A DNA stretch of 64,000 bases from positions 1,054,001 to 1,118,000 of the forward strand of contig NZ_CP032229.1 in NCBI RefSeq assembly GCF_004328625.1, read 5' to 3'. This stretch comes from Streptomyces seoulensis. GTDB taxonomy: Bacteria; Actinomycetota; Actinomycetes; Streptomycetales; Streptomycetaceae. The notes below the pieces were generated by a model, which saw nothing but the letters and a program-made list of their open reading frames with translations, was not told the origin of the DNA and searched no databases. How positions within the stretch are numbered: the first letter of the stretch is position 1; every line of letters starts with the position of its first letter. Below are positions 34,450 through 43,780 of this stretch, piece by piece. A program made the position numbers and the translations under genes.

Positions 34450-36030
34450 TCAGCTCTTGCTGAGTTCCCAGAAGCGGAAGACGGTGGAGGCGTCGAGGCA
34501 GTACTCGAGGCCGTAGACGCCGTCCCGGACGACGGCGTACTGCTTGGCCTGCCAGACGGGCAGGATGGGCAGTTCGTCGGCGACGATGTCCTGGACCTGG
34601 GCGAAGTCCTTGTCGGTGGCGGCGCGGTCGCTCTGGGCGGCGGTGGCCGGGAGCAGGGTGCCGATGAGGCGCTTGTTGTCGTAGTGGTTGGCGAGCACGT
34701 TGCCCTTGCCGAAGAAGGGCGCGGTGAAGTTGTCGGCGTCCGGGTAGTCGGGCACCCAGCCCTTGACGTAGACGCCGTACTTGCCGGCCGCGATGTCCTT
34801 CTCGTACTGCCCGAAGGGGACGGACCTGACGTCGGCCGCGAAGAGGCCGCTGGCGTTGAGCTGGGCGGCCACGGCGCGCAGTTCGGCGTCGGTGGCGGGG
34901 CCGTAGCGGGCCGGGGTGGACCAGAGGGTCAGTTTCACCTTGCCGGTGATGCCGTCGGCGCGCAGGGCCTGGGCGGCCCTGGCCTTGGAGGGGCGGGCGC
35001 CGTAGGTGTCGAAGAAGGCGGTGTTGTGGCCGACGATGCCGGCCGGGATGATCGAGTACAGCGGGGTGGCGGTGCCCTGGTAGACGTCGTGGATGAGGGC
35101 GTCGCGGTCGAGCAGGTGGGCGATGGCCTTGCGTACGCCGGGCTTTCCCGCGACGGGGTCCTTCATGTTGAAGACGAGGTGCTGGACCTCGGCGCTGCTG
35201 CCCTCGATGACGTCGATGCCCTTGGTTCCTTCCTGGGCGTCGATGCCGGTGATGTCGTGGGCGCTCAGGCCGCGGTAGGCGATGTCGATGCCGCCGCCGA
35301 GGAGGGCCTTCTTCAGGGCCTGCTGGTCGCCGTGGAAGAACCGGAGGGTGACGCCGGAGTTCTTGATGTCGGCGGTGCCCCGGTAGTGGGGGTTGACCGA
35401 GAAGACGGCCTTGCCCTTGTCGAAGGAGTCGAGCTTGTAGGGCCCGGAGCCGACGGCCTTGCTGTCGGTGCGCAGGGCGCCGGCGTCGTACTGGCGGTGG
35501 TCGACGATGGAGCCGGCGCCGGAGGCGATCTTGCTGGGGAAGGTCGCGTCGGAGGCGTTGAGGCGGAAGACGACCGTCTTGGCGTCCGGGGTCTCGACCC
35601 GCTCCAGCGTGGGGAACATGACGGCGGGGCCGGCGGGGTCGTTGATCTTCAGCAGACGGTCGAAGGAGAACTTGACGTCCTCGGAGGTGAGGGGGTCGCC
35701 GTTGCTGAACTTCAGACCGGGCTTCAGCTCGCATCGGAAGAGGGTGGCCCGGGTGTCACCGAAGGCGCAGGACTTGGCGAGTTCGGGTTCGGGCTGGGTG
35801 CCGCCGTTGGGGAAGCTGAGCAGCGACTGGAAGACGTTGTCGAACAGCAGCCAGGAACCGGGGTCGTAGCCGGAGGCCGGGTCGGTCGCCAGGACGTCGT
35901 CGGACATCCCCATCACGACGGCCCGGCCGGTGCCCTCGGCATCGTCGGTCCCGGACCCGCAGCCGGTCAAAAGGCCGCAGGCCAGCCCCGCCACCACGGG
36001 CAGGACCGGCCACTGGACGCTCGTCTTCAC
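34450..36030 (-). CDS. Peptide/nickel-type ABC solute-binding lipoprotein (second of a tandem pair)
   Basis: A 526-aa extracellular solute-binding protein family 5 (SBP_bac_5) lipoprotein. After VKTSVQWPVLPVVAGLACG comes the lipobox LLTGC. Family landmarks are KPGLKFSNGDPLTSEDVKFSFDRLLKI and AVGSGPYKLDSFDKGKAVFSVNPHY, followed by VRKAIAHLLDRDALI. It resembles the upstream gene in architecture and wording (PDYPDADNFTAPF, LPVWQAKQY), so the pair arose by duplication. No permease or ATPase gene is near, so it must share a transporter encoded elsewhere or act as a receptor. GTG 36030 is preceded by AAGGGA. Confidence 0.9.
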   Translation of the reverse strand: MKTSVQWPVLPVVAGLACGLLTGCGSGTDDAEGTGRAVVMGMSDDVLATDPASGYDPGSWLLFDNVFQSLLSFPNGGTQPEPELAKSCAFGDTRATLFRCELKPGLKFSNGDPLTSEDVKFSFDRLLKINDPAGPAVMFPTLERVETPDAKTVVFRLNASDATFPSKIASGAGSIVDHRQYDAGALRTDSKAVGSGPYKLDSFDKGKAVFSVNPHYRGTADIKNSGVTLRFFHGDQQALKKALLGGGIDIAYRGLSAHDITGIDAQEGTKGIDVIEGSSAEVQHLVFNMKDPVAGKPGVRKAIAHLLDRDALIHDVYQGTATPLYSIIPAGIVGHNTAFFDTYGARPSKARAAQALRADGITGKVKLTLWSTPARYGPATDAELRAVAAQLNASGLFAADVRSVPFGQYEKDIAAGKYGVYVKGWVPDYPDADNFTAPFFGKGNVLANHYDNKRLIGTLLPATAAQSDRAATDKDFAQVQDIVADELPILPVWQAKQYAVVRDGVYGLEYCLDASTVFRFWELSKS

Positions 36031-36092
36031 AGCAGTCCCTTGTCGTCGGTCGTGGCCCGGAGCCGCCGTCGCGGCTCCGGGTACGGGAGACG

Positions 36093-37697
36093 TCAGCCGC
36101 TCACACCACGGCCGAGCTCCCACAGCTGAAGCGTCGACGACGAGTTCAGGGCGTACGAGGTGCCCGTGATGTCGTCCCGTGCGGCGACGTACTGCTTGCC
36201 CTGCCAGAGCGGCAGCACGGGGACGTCCTCGGCGACGGTGTCCTGGATGTCGGTGAGGTCCTTGGCGGCGTCGAGGCGGTCGGCCACGCGGCGGGACTCG
36301 GGGATCAGCGTCCGCTGGATCGCCGTGTTGGAGTACGGCGAGCCGAGGAAGTTGTCCTTGTCGAGGAACGGCGCCAGGAAGTTGTCGGCGTCGGGGAAGT
36401 CGGGGAACCAGCCCATGCCGTAGACGTCGTACTGGCCCTTCTGCTCCGCGGGGCGGAACTGGGCCCAGGGGTGGCCCTGGATGGTGACGTCGAACAGGCC
36501 GCTGTCGTTGAGCTGCTTCTGCAGGACCTCGAACTCCTGCTTGGTGGCGGAGCCGTAGTGGTCGGTGGTGTAGTGCAGGGTCAGCTTGACCGGGCCGGTG
36601 ACGCCGGCCTTGGCGAGCAGCAGCTTGGCCTTGGCGGCGCTGGGGTCGCCGTACTTGTTGAAGAACGAGTTGGAGTGGCCGGTCAGGGTGGCGGGCACCA
36701 GGGAGTACAGCGGCTCGGCCTGGGTGCCGTAGACCTTGGAGACCAGTTCGCCGCGGTTGATGAGCTGGGCCATGGCCTGGCGGACGGCCTTGTCCTTGAC
36801 CGTCTGGGCGTTGGTGTTGAAGGCGAGGTAGCGGATCTCGAGACCCGGCATGTCGACGAGGTCGGCGTTGGCGTCGGAGCCGCCGTCGAGCTTCTGGATC
36901 TGGCTCGGCGACATGGTGCGGCTCATCACGTCGATGTCGCCGCGGTCCAGGGCGGCGCCCATCGCGTCGGCGTCGTCGAAGGAGCGGATCTCCACCTTGT
37001 CGTTGTTCAGTTCCGAACTGCCCTTGTACGAGGGGTTCTTGGTGAACGTGGCGCTGACCATGGCGTCGCCCTTGACCTGGGCCTTGAAGGTGTACGGGCC
37101 GGAGCCGTCGACCTCGAAGCCGTCACGCAGCTTGCCCTTGGAGTAGATCTTGGGGTTGACGATGCCCGCGACCGGGGTGGACAGCTTGAAGGGGAACGTG
37201 GCGTCGGCCGTCTTCAGGTGGAAGATGACCTCGCGGTCGCCCTGCGTCTCGACGGTGTCGACGGTGTTGAGCAGGGCGGCGACACCGCTGTCGGCCTGGA
37301 GCTTGATGGCGCGGTCGATGGAGAACTTCACATCGGCGGCGGTGACCGGGTCGCCGGAGGCGAACTTCAGGCCGCTGCGCAGCTTGCAGGCGTAGCGCTC
37401 GTTGCCGGTGTCGGTGAACCCGCAGCTCTCGGCGGCCTCCGGGACGGGGCTGCCCTCGCCCTTGGGCTGGGTCATCAGCGTCTGCACGGTCTGACGCAGG
37501 ATGTTCCAGGTGCCGACGTCGTAGGCGTAGGCGGGGTCGAGGGGCGCGGGGGCGTCGCTCGTGGCCGTGAACCGGTCCGTGGTGCCGACGACGATGGGGT
37601 CGCCGTTCTTGGCCCCACTGTCGGTTCCGCCGCACGCGGCGAGAACCGGCGTGAGCAGGCCGGCCACTGCCGGCAGCACCAGAGTCTTGCGGTTCAT
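36093..37697 (-). CDS. Peptide/nickel-type ABC solute-binding lipoprotein (first of a tandem pair)
   Basis: A 534-aa SBP_bac_5 lipoprotein with MNRKTLVLPAVAGLLTP and lipobox VLAAC. It contains RSGLKFASGDPVTAADVKFSIDRAIKL, VDGSGPYTFKAQVKGDAMV and VRQAMAQLINRGEL. The protein aligns by eye with the next gene over its whole length, including the matching endings LPLWQGKQYVAARDDITG and LQLWELG. ATG 37697 (MNRKTLV) is chosen since it starts the signal peptide directly. The second copy follows 62 bases downstream. Likely ligand oligopeptides, by family only. Confidence 0.9.
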   Translation of the reverse strand: MNRKTLVLPAVAGLLTPVLAACGGTDSGAKNGDPIVVGTTDRFTATSDAPAPLDPAYAYDVGTWNILRQTVQTLMTQPKGEGSPVPEAAESCGFTDTGNERYACKLRSGLKFASGDPVTAADVKFSIDRAIKLQADSGVAALLNTVDTVETQGDREVIFHLKTADATFPFKLSTPVAGIVNPKIYSKGKLRDGFEVDGSGPYTFKAQVKGDAMVSATFTKNPSYKGSSELNNDKVEIRSFDDADAMGAALDRGDIDVMSRTMSPSQIQKLDGGSDANADLVDMPGLEIRYLAFNTNAQTVKDKAVRQAMAQLINRGELVSKVYGTQAEPLYSLVPATLTGHSNSFFNKYGDPSAAKAKLLLAKAGVTGPVKLTLHYTTDHYGSATKQEFEVLQKQLNDSGLFDVTIQGHPWAQFRPAEQKGQYDVYGMGWFPDFPDADNFLAPFLDKDNFLGSPYSNTAIQRTLIPESRRVADRLDAAKDLTDIQDTVAEDVPVLPLWQGKQYVAARDDITGTSYALNSSSTLQLWELGRGVSG

Positions 37698-38132
37698 GCG
37701 GGACGTTCTCCAGAGCTGTTCGATTCCGTGAACCCGGCGAGCTTCGGATGGGCGCGGTGGATCACGGGGGTTGCTGCGATGTTGTCGCGATGACATTAGT
37801 CCGCACCCGCAGGGCGCTTCGCGGTCCCTTGAGTTGAGGGCTCATCACGCAGTGAAACCGGGTGTGGACGCACCGAAAAACCGACAGCGGCAGGATTCGT
37901 ACAACGGTCCATCAATCGGGACACATGGGCGCGTGGACGGGCTGTTCGGCGCCGTTTTCTGCACACGCGGGCAGCGTTGTCGAGACCGGTTCGAGTGGCG
38001 AACGTCACAGTGTCAACTGCGGTCCGGGATACCGGAATTCAGCCGGTTCGGCGGCCGGGGAATTTCCGCCGGGGCGCAACTCCGTTGAATTGCGCCCCTG
38101 GTCAGCATTGTTTTCGCACGCTGGGTGAACGC
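37698..38132. other. 435-base intergenic region upstream of the solute-binding pair
   Basis: No gene is supported here. The side near 38133 holds the HAD-gene terminator at 38071-38098. The rest must contain the promoter for the tandem lipoproteins. Open frames in the interval have no coding bias and no homologous feel. AT content is higher around 37850-37990. I see no clear operator. Confidence 0.6.
38071..38098 (-). terminator. Hairpin terminator after the HAD phosphatase gene
   Basis: A 9-bp perfect stem GGGGCGCAA / TTGCGCCCC with a 10-base loop that can itself pair (CAAC with GTTG). It lies 35 bases past the HAD stop on the minus strand. Confidence 0.7.
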
Positions 38133-38834
38133 CTAGTGCGCGAGCGTCATCAGCCCGCGCAGAAAAGACAGGTCGACCTGTTCCAGCGAGGGTACGACGG
38201 TGCGCCGTTCGGCCGGGACGATGGGGGCGATGGAGGGGACGGCGACCACATGGCAGCCGGCGGCCTCGGCGGCGGCGACCCCGGTGGCGGTGTCCTCGAT
38301 GACGGCGCAGCGGGCCGGGTCGGCGCCGAGTCCGGCGGCGGCCAGCAGATAGGGGTCGGGGTGGGGCTTGGTGCGGGAGACCTCGTCGCCGCCGATGGAG
38401 AGGTTGAAGTGGTGCGGGCCGAGCGCGGTCAGCACCCGGTCGATGATGCGCCGGTGGGAGGCGGAGACCAGGGCGGTCGGGATGTCGTGCTCGTGGAGTT
38501 CGGCGAGCAGCCGGGCGGCGCCGGGCATCAGCGGGAGGTGGCTGCCGATGCGGGCCTCGAAGCCGTCGTTGAGCAGGACGGAGAGTTCGGCGAGGGTGAT
38601 GGCGGCGCCGGTGGCCTCGATGAGGAAGCCGGCGCTGCGGGTCATGGGGCCGCCGACGACGACGTGCCGCCAGGAGTCGTCGAGGGTGTGGCCGAGGGCG
38701 GCGAAGACCTCGACCTCGACGTCCCACCAGAATCCCTCGGTGTCCACCAGGGTGCCGTCCATGTCGAGGAGGACCGCTTGAAGGGCTGAGCCTTCGGCCG
38801 TACGGGTTCCGAGCGCGGGGACCGTGCTGGTCAT
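38133..38834 (-). CDS. HAD-superfamily phosphatase (beta-phosphoglucomutase/phosphatase-like)
   Basis: A 233-aa haloacid dehalogenase family hydrolase. Motif I is VLLDMDGTLVDTEGFWW (DxD nucleophile pair), motif II is TALVSASHRR, motif III the Lys in SRTKPHPDPYLLAA, and motif IV AVIEDTATGVAAAEAAGC. The cap helices between motifs I and II mark a subclass that hydrolyses sugar phosphates or similar. AAGGAGG lies 9 bases upstream of ATG 38834. It follows metH in the same direction, but a hairpin lies between them, so co-transcription is partial at most. Confidence 0.9.
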   Translation of the reverse strand: MTSTVPALGTRTAEGSALQAVLLDMDGTLVDTEGFWWDVEVEVFAALGHTLDDSWRHVVVGGPMTRSAGFLIEATGAAITLAELSVLLNDGFEARIGSHLPLMPGAARLLAELHEHDIPTALVSASHRRIIDRVLTALGPHHFNLSIGGDEVSRTKPHPDPYLLAAAGLGADPARCAVIEDTATGVAAAEAAGCHVVAVPSIAPIVPAERRTVVPSLEQVDLSFLRGLMTLAH

Positions 38835-38860
38835 CCGGGCGCACCTCCTTGAGGGACGAT

Positions 38861-38891
38861 CAGGCCGGTTCCCGTCACGGGAACCGGCCTG
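38861..38891 (-). terminator. Hairpin terminator after metH
   Basis: A 14-bp stem (CAGGCCGGTTCCCG with CGGGAACCGGCCTG, loop TCA), 83 bases past the metH stop and 27 bases before the HAD start. It may also attenuate readthrough from metH into the phosphatase gene. Confidence 0.72.
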
Positions 38892-38973
38892 CGGTGGACC
38901 GACCAGCATACGTCGCTGGCGCGCGAAACGCCTGTTGTGTGCGCGTGTCCCCCGACCGGCCCGGTCGACGCGG

Positions 38974-41900
38974 TCAGCGGGCGTTGAAGTACTTGGCCTC
39001 GGGGTGGTGGATGACGATGGCGTCGGTGGACTGCTCGGGGTGGAGCTGGAACTCCTCGGAGAGGTGGACACCGATCCGCTCCGGCTGGAGCAGGTCCGCG
39101 ATCTTGGCGCGGTCCTCCAGGTCGGGGCAGGCGCCGTAGCCGAGGGAGAAGCGGGCGCCCCGGTACTTCAGGGCGAACATGTCCTCGATGTCGGCGGGGT
39201 CCTCCCCGGCGAAGCCGAGTTCGACGCGGACCCGGGCGTGCCAGTACTCGGCCAGCGCCTCGGCCAACTGGACGGAGAGGCCGTGCAGTTCGAGGTAGTC
39301 CCGGTAGGCGTTGGCCTCGAAGAGCTTGGCGGTCTCCTCGCCGATGCGGGAGCCGACGGTGACGACCTGGAGGCCGACCACGTCCCGCTCGCCGGACTCC
39401 TCCGGGCGGAAGTAGTCCGCGAGGCAGAGCCGGCGGCCCCGGCGCTGGCGGGGGAAGGTGAAGCGGGTGCGTTCGTTGCCGTCCTCGTCGAGGATGATCA
39501 GGTCGTCGTCCTTGGAGACGCAGGGGAAGTAGCCGTGCACGACGGCGGCCTCCAGCAGGTTCTCCGTCTGGAGCCGGTCGAGCAGCCCGCGCAGCCGGGG
39601 GCGGCCCTCGGTCTCGGCCAGTTCCTCGTAGGAGGGGCCGTCGCCGGTGCGGGCCTGCTTCAGGCCCCACTGGCCCTTGAAGAGGGCGCCCTCGTCCAGC
39701 CAGGACGCGTACTCCTTGAGCTGGATGCCCTTGACGACGCGGGTGCCCCAGAACGGCGGGGCGGGCACCGGGTTGTCGGTGCGCACGTCGGAGCGGACGT
39801 GGCCCTCCTCCGGCTTCTCCTCGGGGAGGTCGGCGGCGGGGGTGGCGCGGACCCGGCGCTGCTTCAGCTCGGGGAGCTGGGCGCCGGGCAGGCCGCGCTT
39901 GACGCCGATGAGGGCGTCCATCAGGCGCAGGCCCTCGAAGGCGTCGCGGGCGTAGCGGACCTCGCCCTCGTAGATCTCGTGGAGGTCCTGCTCGACGTAG
40001 GCGCGGGTGAGGGCGGCGCCGCCCAGGATCACCGGGTAGTCGGCGGCCAGGCCGCGCTGGTTCAGCTCCTCCAGGTTCTCCTTCATGATCACCGTGGACT
40101 TGACCAGGAGGCCGGACATGCCGATGACGTCGGCGCGGTGCTCCTCGGCGGCTTCCAGGATCGCGGAGACGGGCTGCTTGATGCCGAGGTTGACGACGTT
40201 GTAGCCGTTGTTGGACAGGATGATGTCGACGAGGTTCTTGCCGATGTCGTGGACGTCGCCGCGCACGGTGGCCAGCACGATGGTGCCCTTGCCGTCGGCG
40301 TCGGACTTCTCCATGTGCGGTTCCAGGTGCGCGACGGCCGTCTTCATGACCTCGGCGGACTGGAGCACGAAGGGAAGCTGCATCTGGCCGGAGCCGAAGA
40401 GTTCACCGACGGTCTTCATGCCGTCGAGCAGGGTGTCGTTGACGATGTCGAGGGCGGGACGGTCCTGGAGGGCCTCGTCCAGGTCGGCCTCCAGGCCGTT
40501 GCGCTCGCCGTCGATGATGCGGCGCTTGAGGCGCTCGTCGAGGGGCAGCGCGGCCAGTTCCTCGGCCTTGCCGGCCCGCAGGGACTTGGCGGTGGCGCCC
40601 TCGAAGAGCGCCATCAGCTTCTGCAGCGGGTCGTAGCCCTCGGCGCGGCGGTCGTGGATGAGGTCGAGGGCGGTCTGCACCTCCTCCTCGCTGAAGCGGG
40701 CGATGGGCAGGATCTTGGAGGCGTGCACGATGGCCGAGTCCAGGCCCGCCTTGACGCATTCGTCGAGGAAGACGGAGTTCAGCAGGATGCGGGCGGCCGG
40801 GTTGAGGCCGAAGGAGATGTTGGACAGGCCGAGTGTGGTCTGGACGTCCGGGTGGCGCCGCTTGAGTTCGCGGATGGCCTCGATGGTGGCGATGCCGTCC
40901 CCGCGGGACTCCTCCTGACCGGTGCAGATGGTGAAGGTCAGGGTGTCGATGAGGATGTCCTCCTCGCGGATGCCCCAGTTCCCGGTGAGGTCGTCGATGA
41001 GCCGTTCGGCGATCTCGACCTTCTTCTCGGGAGTGCGGGCCTGGCCCTCCTCGTCGATGGTGAGCGCGATAAGGGCGGCGCCGTGCTCGCGGGCGAGCCG
41101 GGTGACCTTGGCGAAGCGGGAGTCGGGGCCGTCGCCGTCCTCGTAGTTCACCGAGTTGATCACCGCGCGGCCGCCGAGCTTCTCCAGGCCGGCCTGGATG
41201 ACGTCGACCTCGGTGGAGTCGAGCACGATCGGCAGGGTGGAGGCGGTGGCGAGGCGGCCGGCGAGTTCGGCCATGTCGGTGACGCCGTCGCGGCCGACGT
41301 AGTCCACGCACAGGTCGAGCATGTGCGCGCCCTCGCGGATCTGCTCGCGGGCCAGCTCCACGCAGTCGTCCCAGCGGGCCTCGAGCATGGCCTCGCGGAA
41401 CTTCTTGGAGCCGTTGGCGTTGGTGCGCTCGCCGATGGCGAGGTAGGCGGTGTCCTGGCGGAACGGCACCGACTGGTAGAGCGAGGCGGCGCCCGCCTCG
41501 GGCCGGGGCCGGCGCTCGGAGGGGGTGAGGTCGCGGACCCGCTCGACGACCTGGCGCAGGTGCTCGGGGGTGGTGCCGCAGCAGCCGCCGACCAGCGAGA
41601 GGCCGTACTCGTGGACGAAGGTCTCCTGAGCGTCGGCCAGCTCGGGGGCGGTGAGCGGGTAGTGCGCGCCGTCCTTGCCGAGGACGGGGAGGCCGGCGTT
41701 GGGCATGCAGGCCAGCGGGATGCGGGCGTTGCGGGCGAGGTGGCGCAGGTGCTCGCTCATCTCGGCCGGGCCGGTGGCGCAGTTCAGGCCGATCATGTCG
41801 ATGCCGAGGGGTTCCAGCGCGGTGAGCGCGGCGCCGATCTCGGAGCCGAGCAGCATGGTGCCGGTGGTCTCGACGGTCACCGAGACGATGACCGGCAGGT

Positions 41901-42492
41901 CGATGCCGAGGGCGTCCAGGCCCCGCCGGGCGCCGAGGACGGCGGCCTTGGTCTGGAGGAGGTCCTGGGTCGTCTCGATCAGCAGCGCGTCGGCGCCGCC
42001 GGCGACCAGTCCCTCGGCGTTGCGCTGATAGGCGTCGCGCAGGGTGGTGTACGGGGCGTGGCCGAGGGTGGGCAGCTTGGTGCCGGGGCCCATGGAGCCG
42101 AGCACCCAGCGGGGGCGGCCGTCGCGGGCGGTGAACTCGTCGGCGACCTCGCGGGCGACGCGGGCGCCCGCCTCGGAGAGTTCGTGGACGCGCTCGGGGA
42201 TGTCGTACTCGCCGAGCGCGGAGTGGTTGGCGCCGAAGGTGTTGGTCTCGACGCAGTCGACGCCGACCGCGAAGTACTCCTCGTGCACGGAGCGCACGAT
42301 GTCGGGCCGGGTGAGGTTGAGGATCTCGTTGCAGCCCTCGAGCTGCTGGAAGTCGTCGAGCGTGGGTTCCTGGGCCTGGAGCATGGTGCCCATGGCTCCG
42401 TCGGCGACCACCACACGGGTGGCGAGTGCCTCACGGAGCGCGGACGCACGGGTCCGGCTGTCGGCGGAAGGGGACGTCGGCGACGAGGCCAT
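38974..42492 (-). CDS. metH: Cobalamin-dependent methionine synthase MetH
   Basis: The 1172-aa enzyme that moves a methyl group from methyl-tetrahydrofolate to homocysteine via cobalamin. In order: homocysteine/betaine-type domain with zinc Cys in GLNCATG and GGCCGTT (about residues 235-320); folate-binding domain (AYLAIGERTNANGSKKFREAM); cap and B12-binding domains with VRGDVHDIGKNLVDIILSNNGYNVVNLG (His ligand in DxHxxG, about residue 745); and the C-terminal reactivation domain, with RYAFPRQ-like RFTFPRQRRGRRLCLADYF and LSEEFQLHPEQSTDAIVIHHPEAKYF. ATG 42492 has AAGGGAG upstream. All domains are complete. Confidence 0.97.
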   Translation of the reverse strand: MASSPTSPSADSRTRASALREALATRVVVADGAMGTMLQAQEPTLDDFQQLEGCNEILNLTRPDIVRSVHEEYFAVGVDCVETNTFGANHSALGEYDIPERVHELSEAGARVAREVADEFTARDGRPRWVLGSMGPGTKLPTLGHAPYTTLRDAYQRNAEGLVAGGADALLIETTQDLLQTKAAVLGARRGLDALGIDLPVIVSVTVETTGTMLLGSEIGAALTALEPLGIDMIGLNCATGPAEMSEHLRHLARNARIPLACMPNAGLPVLGKDGAHYPLTAPELADAQETFVHEYGLSLVGGCCGTTPEHLRQVVERVRDLTPSERRPRPEAGAASLYQSVPFRQDTAYLAIGERTNANGSKKFREAMLEARWDDCVELAREQIREGAHMLDLCVDYVGRDGVTDMAELAGRLATASTLPIVLDSTEVDVIQAGLEKLGGRAVINSVNYEDGDGPDSRFAKVTRLAREHGAALIALTIDEEGQARTPEKKVEIAERLIDDLTGNWGIREEDILIDTLTFTICTGQEESRGDGIATIEAIRELKRRHPDVQTTLGLSNISFGLNPAARILLNSVFLDECVKAGLDSAIVHASKILPIARFSEEEVQTALDLIHDRRAEGYDPLQKLMALFEGATAKSLRAGKAEELAALPLDERLKRRIIDGERNGLEADLDEALQDRPALDIVNDTLLDGMKTVGELFGSGQMQLPFVLQSAEVMKTAVAHLEPHMEKSDADGKGTIVLATVRGDVHDIGKNLVDIILSNNGYNVVNLGIKQPVSAILEAAEEHRADVIGMSGLLVKSTVIMKENLEELNQRGLAADYPVILGGAALTRAYVEQDLHEIYEGEVRYARDAFEGLRLMDALIGVKRGLPGAQLPELKQRRVRATPAADLPEEKPEEGHVRSDVRTDNPVPAPPFWGTRVVKGIQLKEYASWLDEGALFKGQWGLKQARTGDGPSYEELAETEGRPRLRGLLDRLQTENLLEAAVVHGYFPCVSKDDDLIILDEDGNERTRFTFPRQRRGRRLCLADYFRPEESGERDVVGLQVVTVGSRIGEETAKLFEANAYRDYLELHGLSVQLAEALAEYWHARVRVELGFAGEDPADIEDMFALKYRGARFSLGYGACPDLEDRAKIADLLQPERIGVHLSEEFQLHPEQSTDAIVIHHPEAKYFNAR

Positions 42493-42719
42493 GAAAGGGG
42501 CTCCCTTGAGTGCGACGGCTGTCGGCTATGCGCCCGCTCCGGCCGGGACCGGGCGTGGGGCACGGCGCCAGGGTAACCGCCCGTGGGCTTGGATGGGCAC
42601 AGGCGTCCACGACACGGACGCGGATGGCGGAGTCCGGCCGGTGGGTGCGGTGGCCGGAACCCGACGGGTGTCCTGGCGCGGCCCCGCTCGTTGGCGGGAG
42701 ATCGGCATGGAACGGTAGT

Positions 42720-42736
42720 GTTCGGCAATGCCGAAC
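42720..42736. promoter_or_regulatory. Probable GylR operator upstream of gylR
   Basis: A perfect inverted repeat GTTCGGCA-A-TGCCGAAC of 8-bp arms, 51 bases before the gylR start. A similar site stands before glpF, sharing TCGGCA...TCGAAC. GylR is known as an autoregulated, glycerol-responsive repressor of the gyl operon in S. coelicolor. This site is the best candidate for autoregulation. Confidence 0.7.
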
Positions 42737-42786
42737 GCGTGTGGGATGGCTCGGCGGTGGCCGATGCGGACGGAGGCAGGACGGCG

Positions 42787-43551
42787 ATGGCACGGAACAT
42801 CCAGTCGCTCGAACGGGCGGCCGCGATGCTGCGCCTGCTCGCGGGCGGCGAGCGGCGGCTCGGTCTCTCCGACATCGCCTCGTCGCTCGACCTGGCCAAG
42901 GGCACCGCGCACGGCATCCTGCGCACCCTCCAGCACGAGGGCTTCGTGGAGCAGGACGAGGCGTCGGGCCGCTACCAGCTGGGCGCGGAGCTGCTGCGCC
43001 TGGGCACCACCTACCTGGACGTGCACGAGCTGCGGGCGCGGGCCCTTGTGTGGACCGACGACCTGGCCCGCTCCAGCGGGGAGAGCGTCTACCTGGGCGT
43101 GCTGCACCAGCAGGGCGTGCTGATCGTGCACCACGTCTTCCGCCCGGACGACAGCCGTCAGGTGCTGGAGATCGGGGCGATGCAGCCCCTGCACTCCACC
43201 GCGCTCGGCAAGGTCCTCTCGGCCTACGACCCGGTCGCCCACAGCGAGGCGCTGGACTCCTCCCGCAAGGCGTTCACCGACCGTACGGTGTGCGCGCCGG
43301 AGGAGTTCGAGCACGTCCTGGACCTCACCCGGGCACGCGGGTACGCGGCCGACCTGGAGGAGACCTGGGAGGGCGTGGCGTCGATCGCCGCGCCGATCCA
43401 CGACCGGCGCCGGATGCCGGTGGGCGCGGTGGGGATCGCCGGCGCGGTGGAGCGGCTGTGCCGGGACGGCGAGCCGCGTCCGGAGCTGGTCGCGGCGGTG
43501 CGGGACTGCGCCCGAGCGGTCTCCCGCGACCTGGGCGCCGCCCGCTTCTGA
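42787..43551 (+). CDS. gylR: IclR-family glycerol operon regulator GylR
   Basis: A 254-aa IclR-type repressor, known in Streptomyces as the substrate-inducible regulator of the glycerol operon. The N-terminal winged helix is [50 protein letters not shown]; the effector domain includes [31 protein letters not shown] and the IclR C-terminal pattern [24 protein letters not shown] 42787 ([11 protein letters not shown]) is chosen because the open frame upstream contains the operator. It lies directly upstream of glpFKD, the established target. Confidence 0.95.
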   Translation: MARNIQSLERAAAMLRLLAGGERRLGLSDIASSLDLAKGTAHGILRTLQHEGFVEQDEASGRYQLGAELLRLGTTYLDVHELRARALVWTDDLARSSGESVYLGVLHQQGVLIVHHVFRPDDSRQVLEIGAMQPLHSTALGKVLSAYDPVAHSEALDSSRKAFTDRTVCAPEEFEHVLDLTRARGYAADLEETWEGVASIAAPIHDRRRMPVGAVGIAGAVERLCRDGEPRPELVAAVRDCARAVSRDLGAARF

Positions 43552-43687
43552 GCACACCCCTGCCCACTCCTGCCCTGTGGCCGGGTCTGCTGTGCCCCCG
43601 TCCGTAACGATCCTGCCTTCTGTGCTTTTTTTCGCCCCCGGAACCCTTGACGCCTGCGCGGGCCGAAAGCAAGACTCCCGTCCATCG

Positions 43688-43703
43688 GTCGGCATTGTCG
43701 AAC
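43688..43703. promoter_or_regulatory. Probable GylR operator upstream of glpF
   Basis: GTCGGCATTGTCGAAC, an imperfect inverted repeat matching 13 of 16 positions of the gylR-proximal site (GTTCGGCAATGCCGAAC, allowing the centre shift). It is 77 bases upstream of the glpF GTG at 43781. A promoter is expected nearby. Inferred from site similarity and position. Confidence 0.55.
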
Positions 43704-43780
43704 ACCTATCGGTATTACGCGTTAGGGTGGGACAGCGCCAAGGGCCGGGTTTCCCTGGACCAATGACAAAGGAGTCGCGG

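Noticed and set aside
38824..42576. 1250-aa open frame on the plus strand opposite metH
   Set aside because: Antisense to the complete metH coding region. GC-rich third positions of metH remove stop codons from the opposite frame; the predicted protein has no motif and an unnatural Val/Gly/Asp composition.
42493..42786. Possible cobalamin or SAM riboswitch in front of metH
   Set aside because: I looked for the conserved B12 box (GCCACTG-like) and a SAM-type core on the minus strand of this 294-base gap and saw neither. The gap instead holds the gylR operator.
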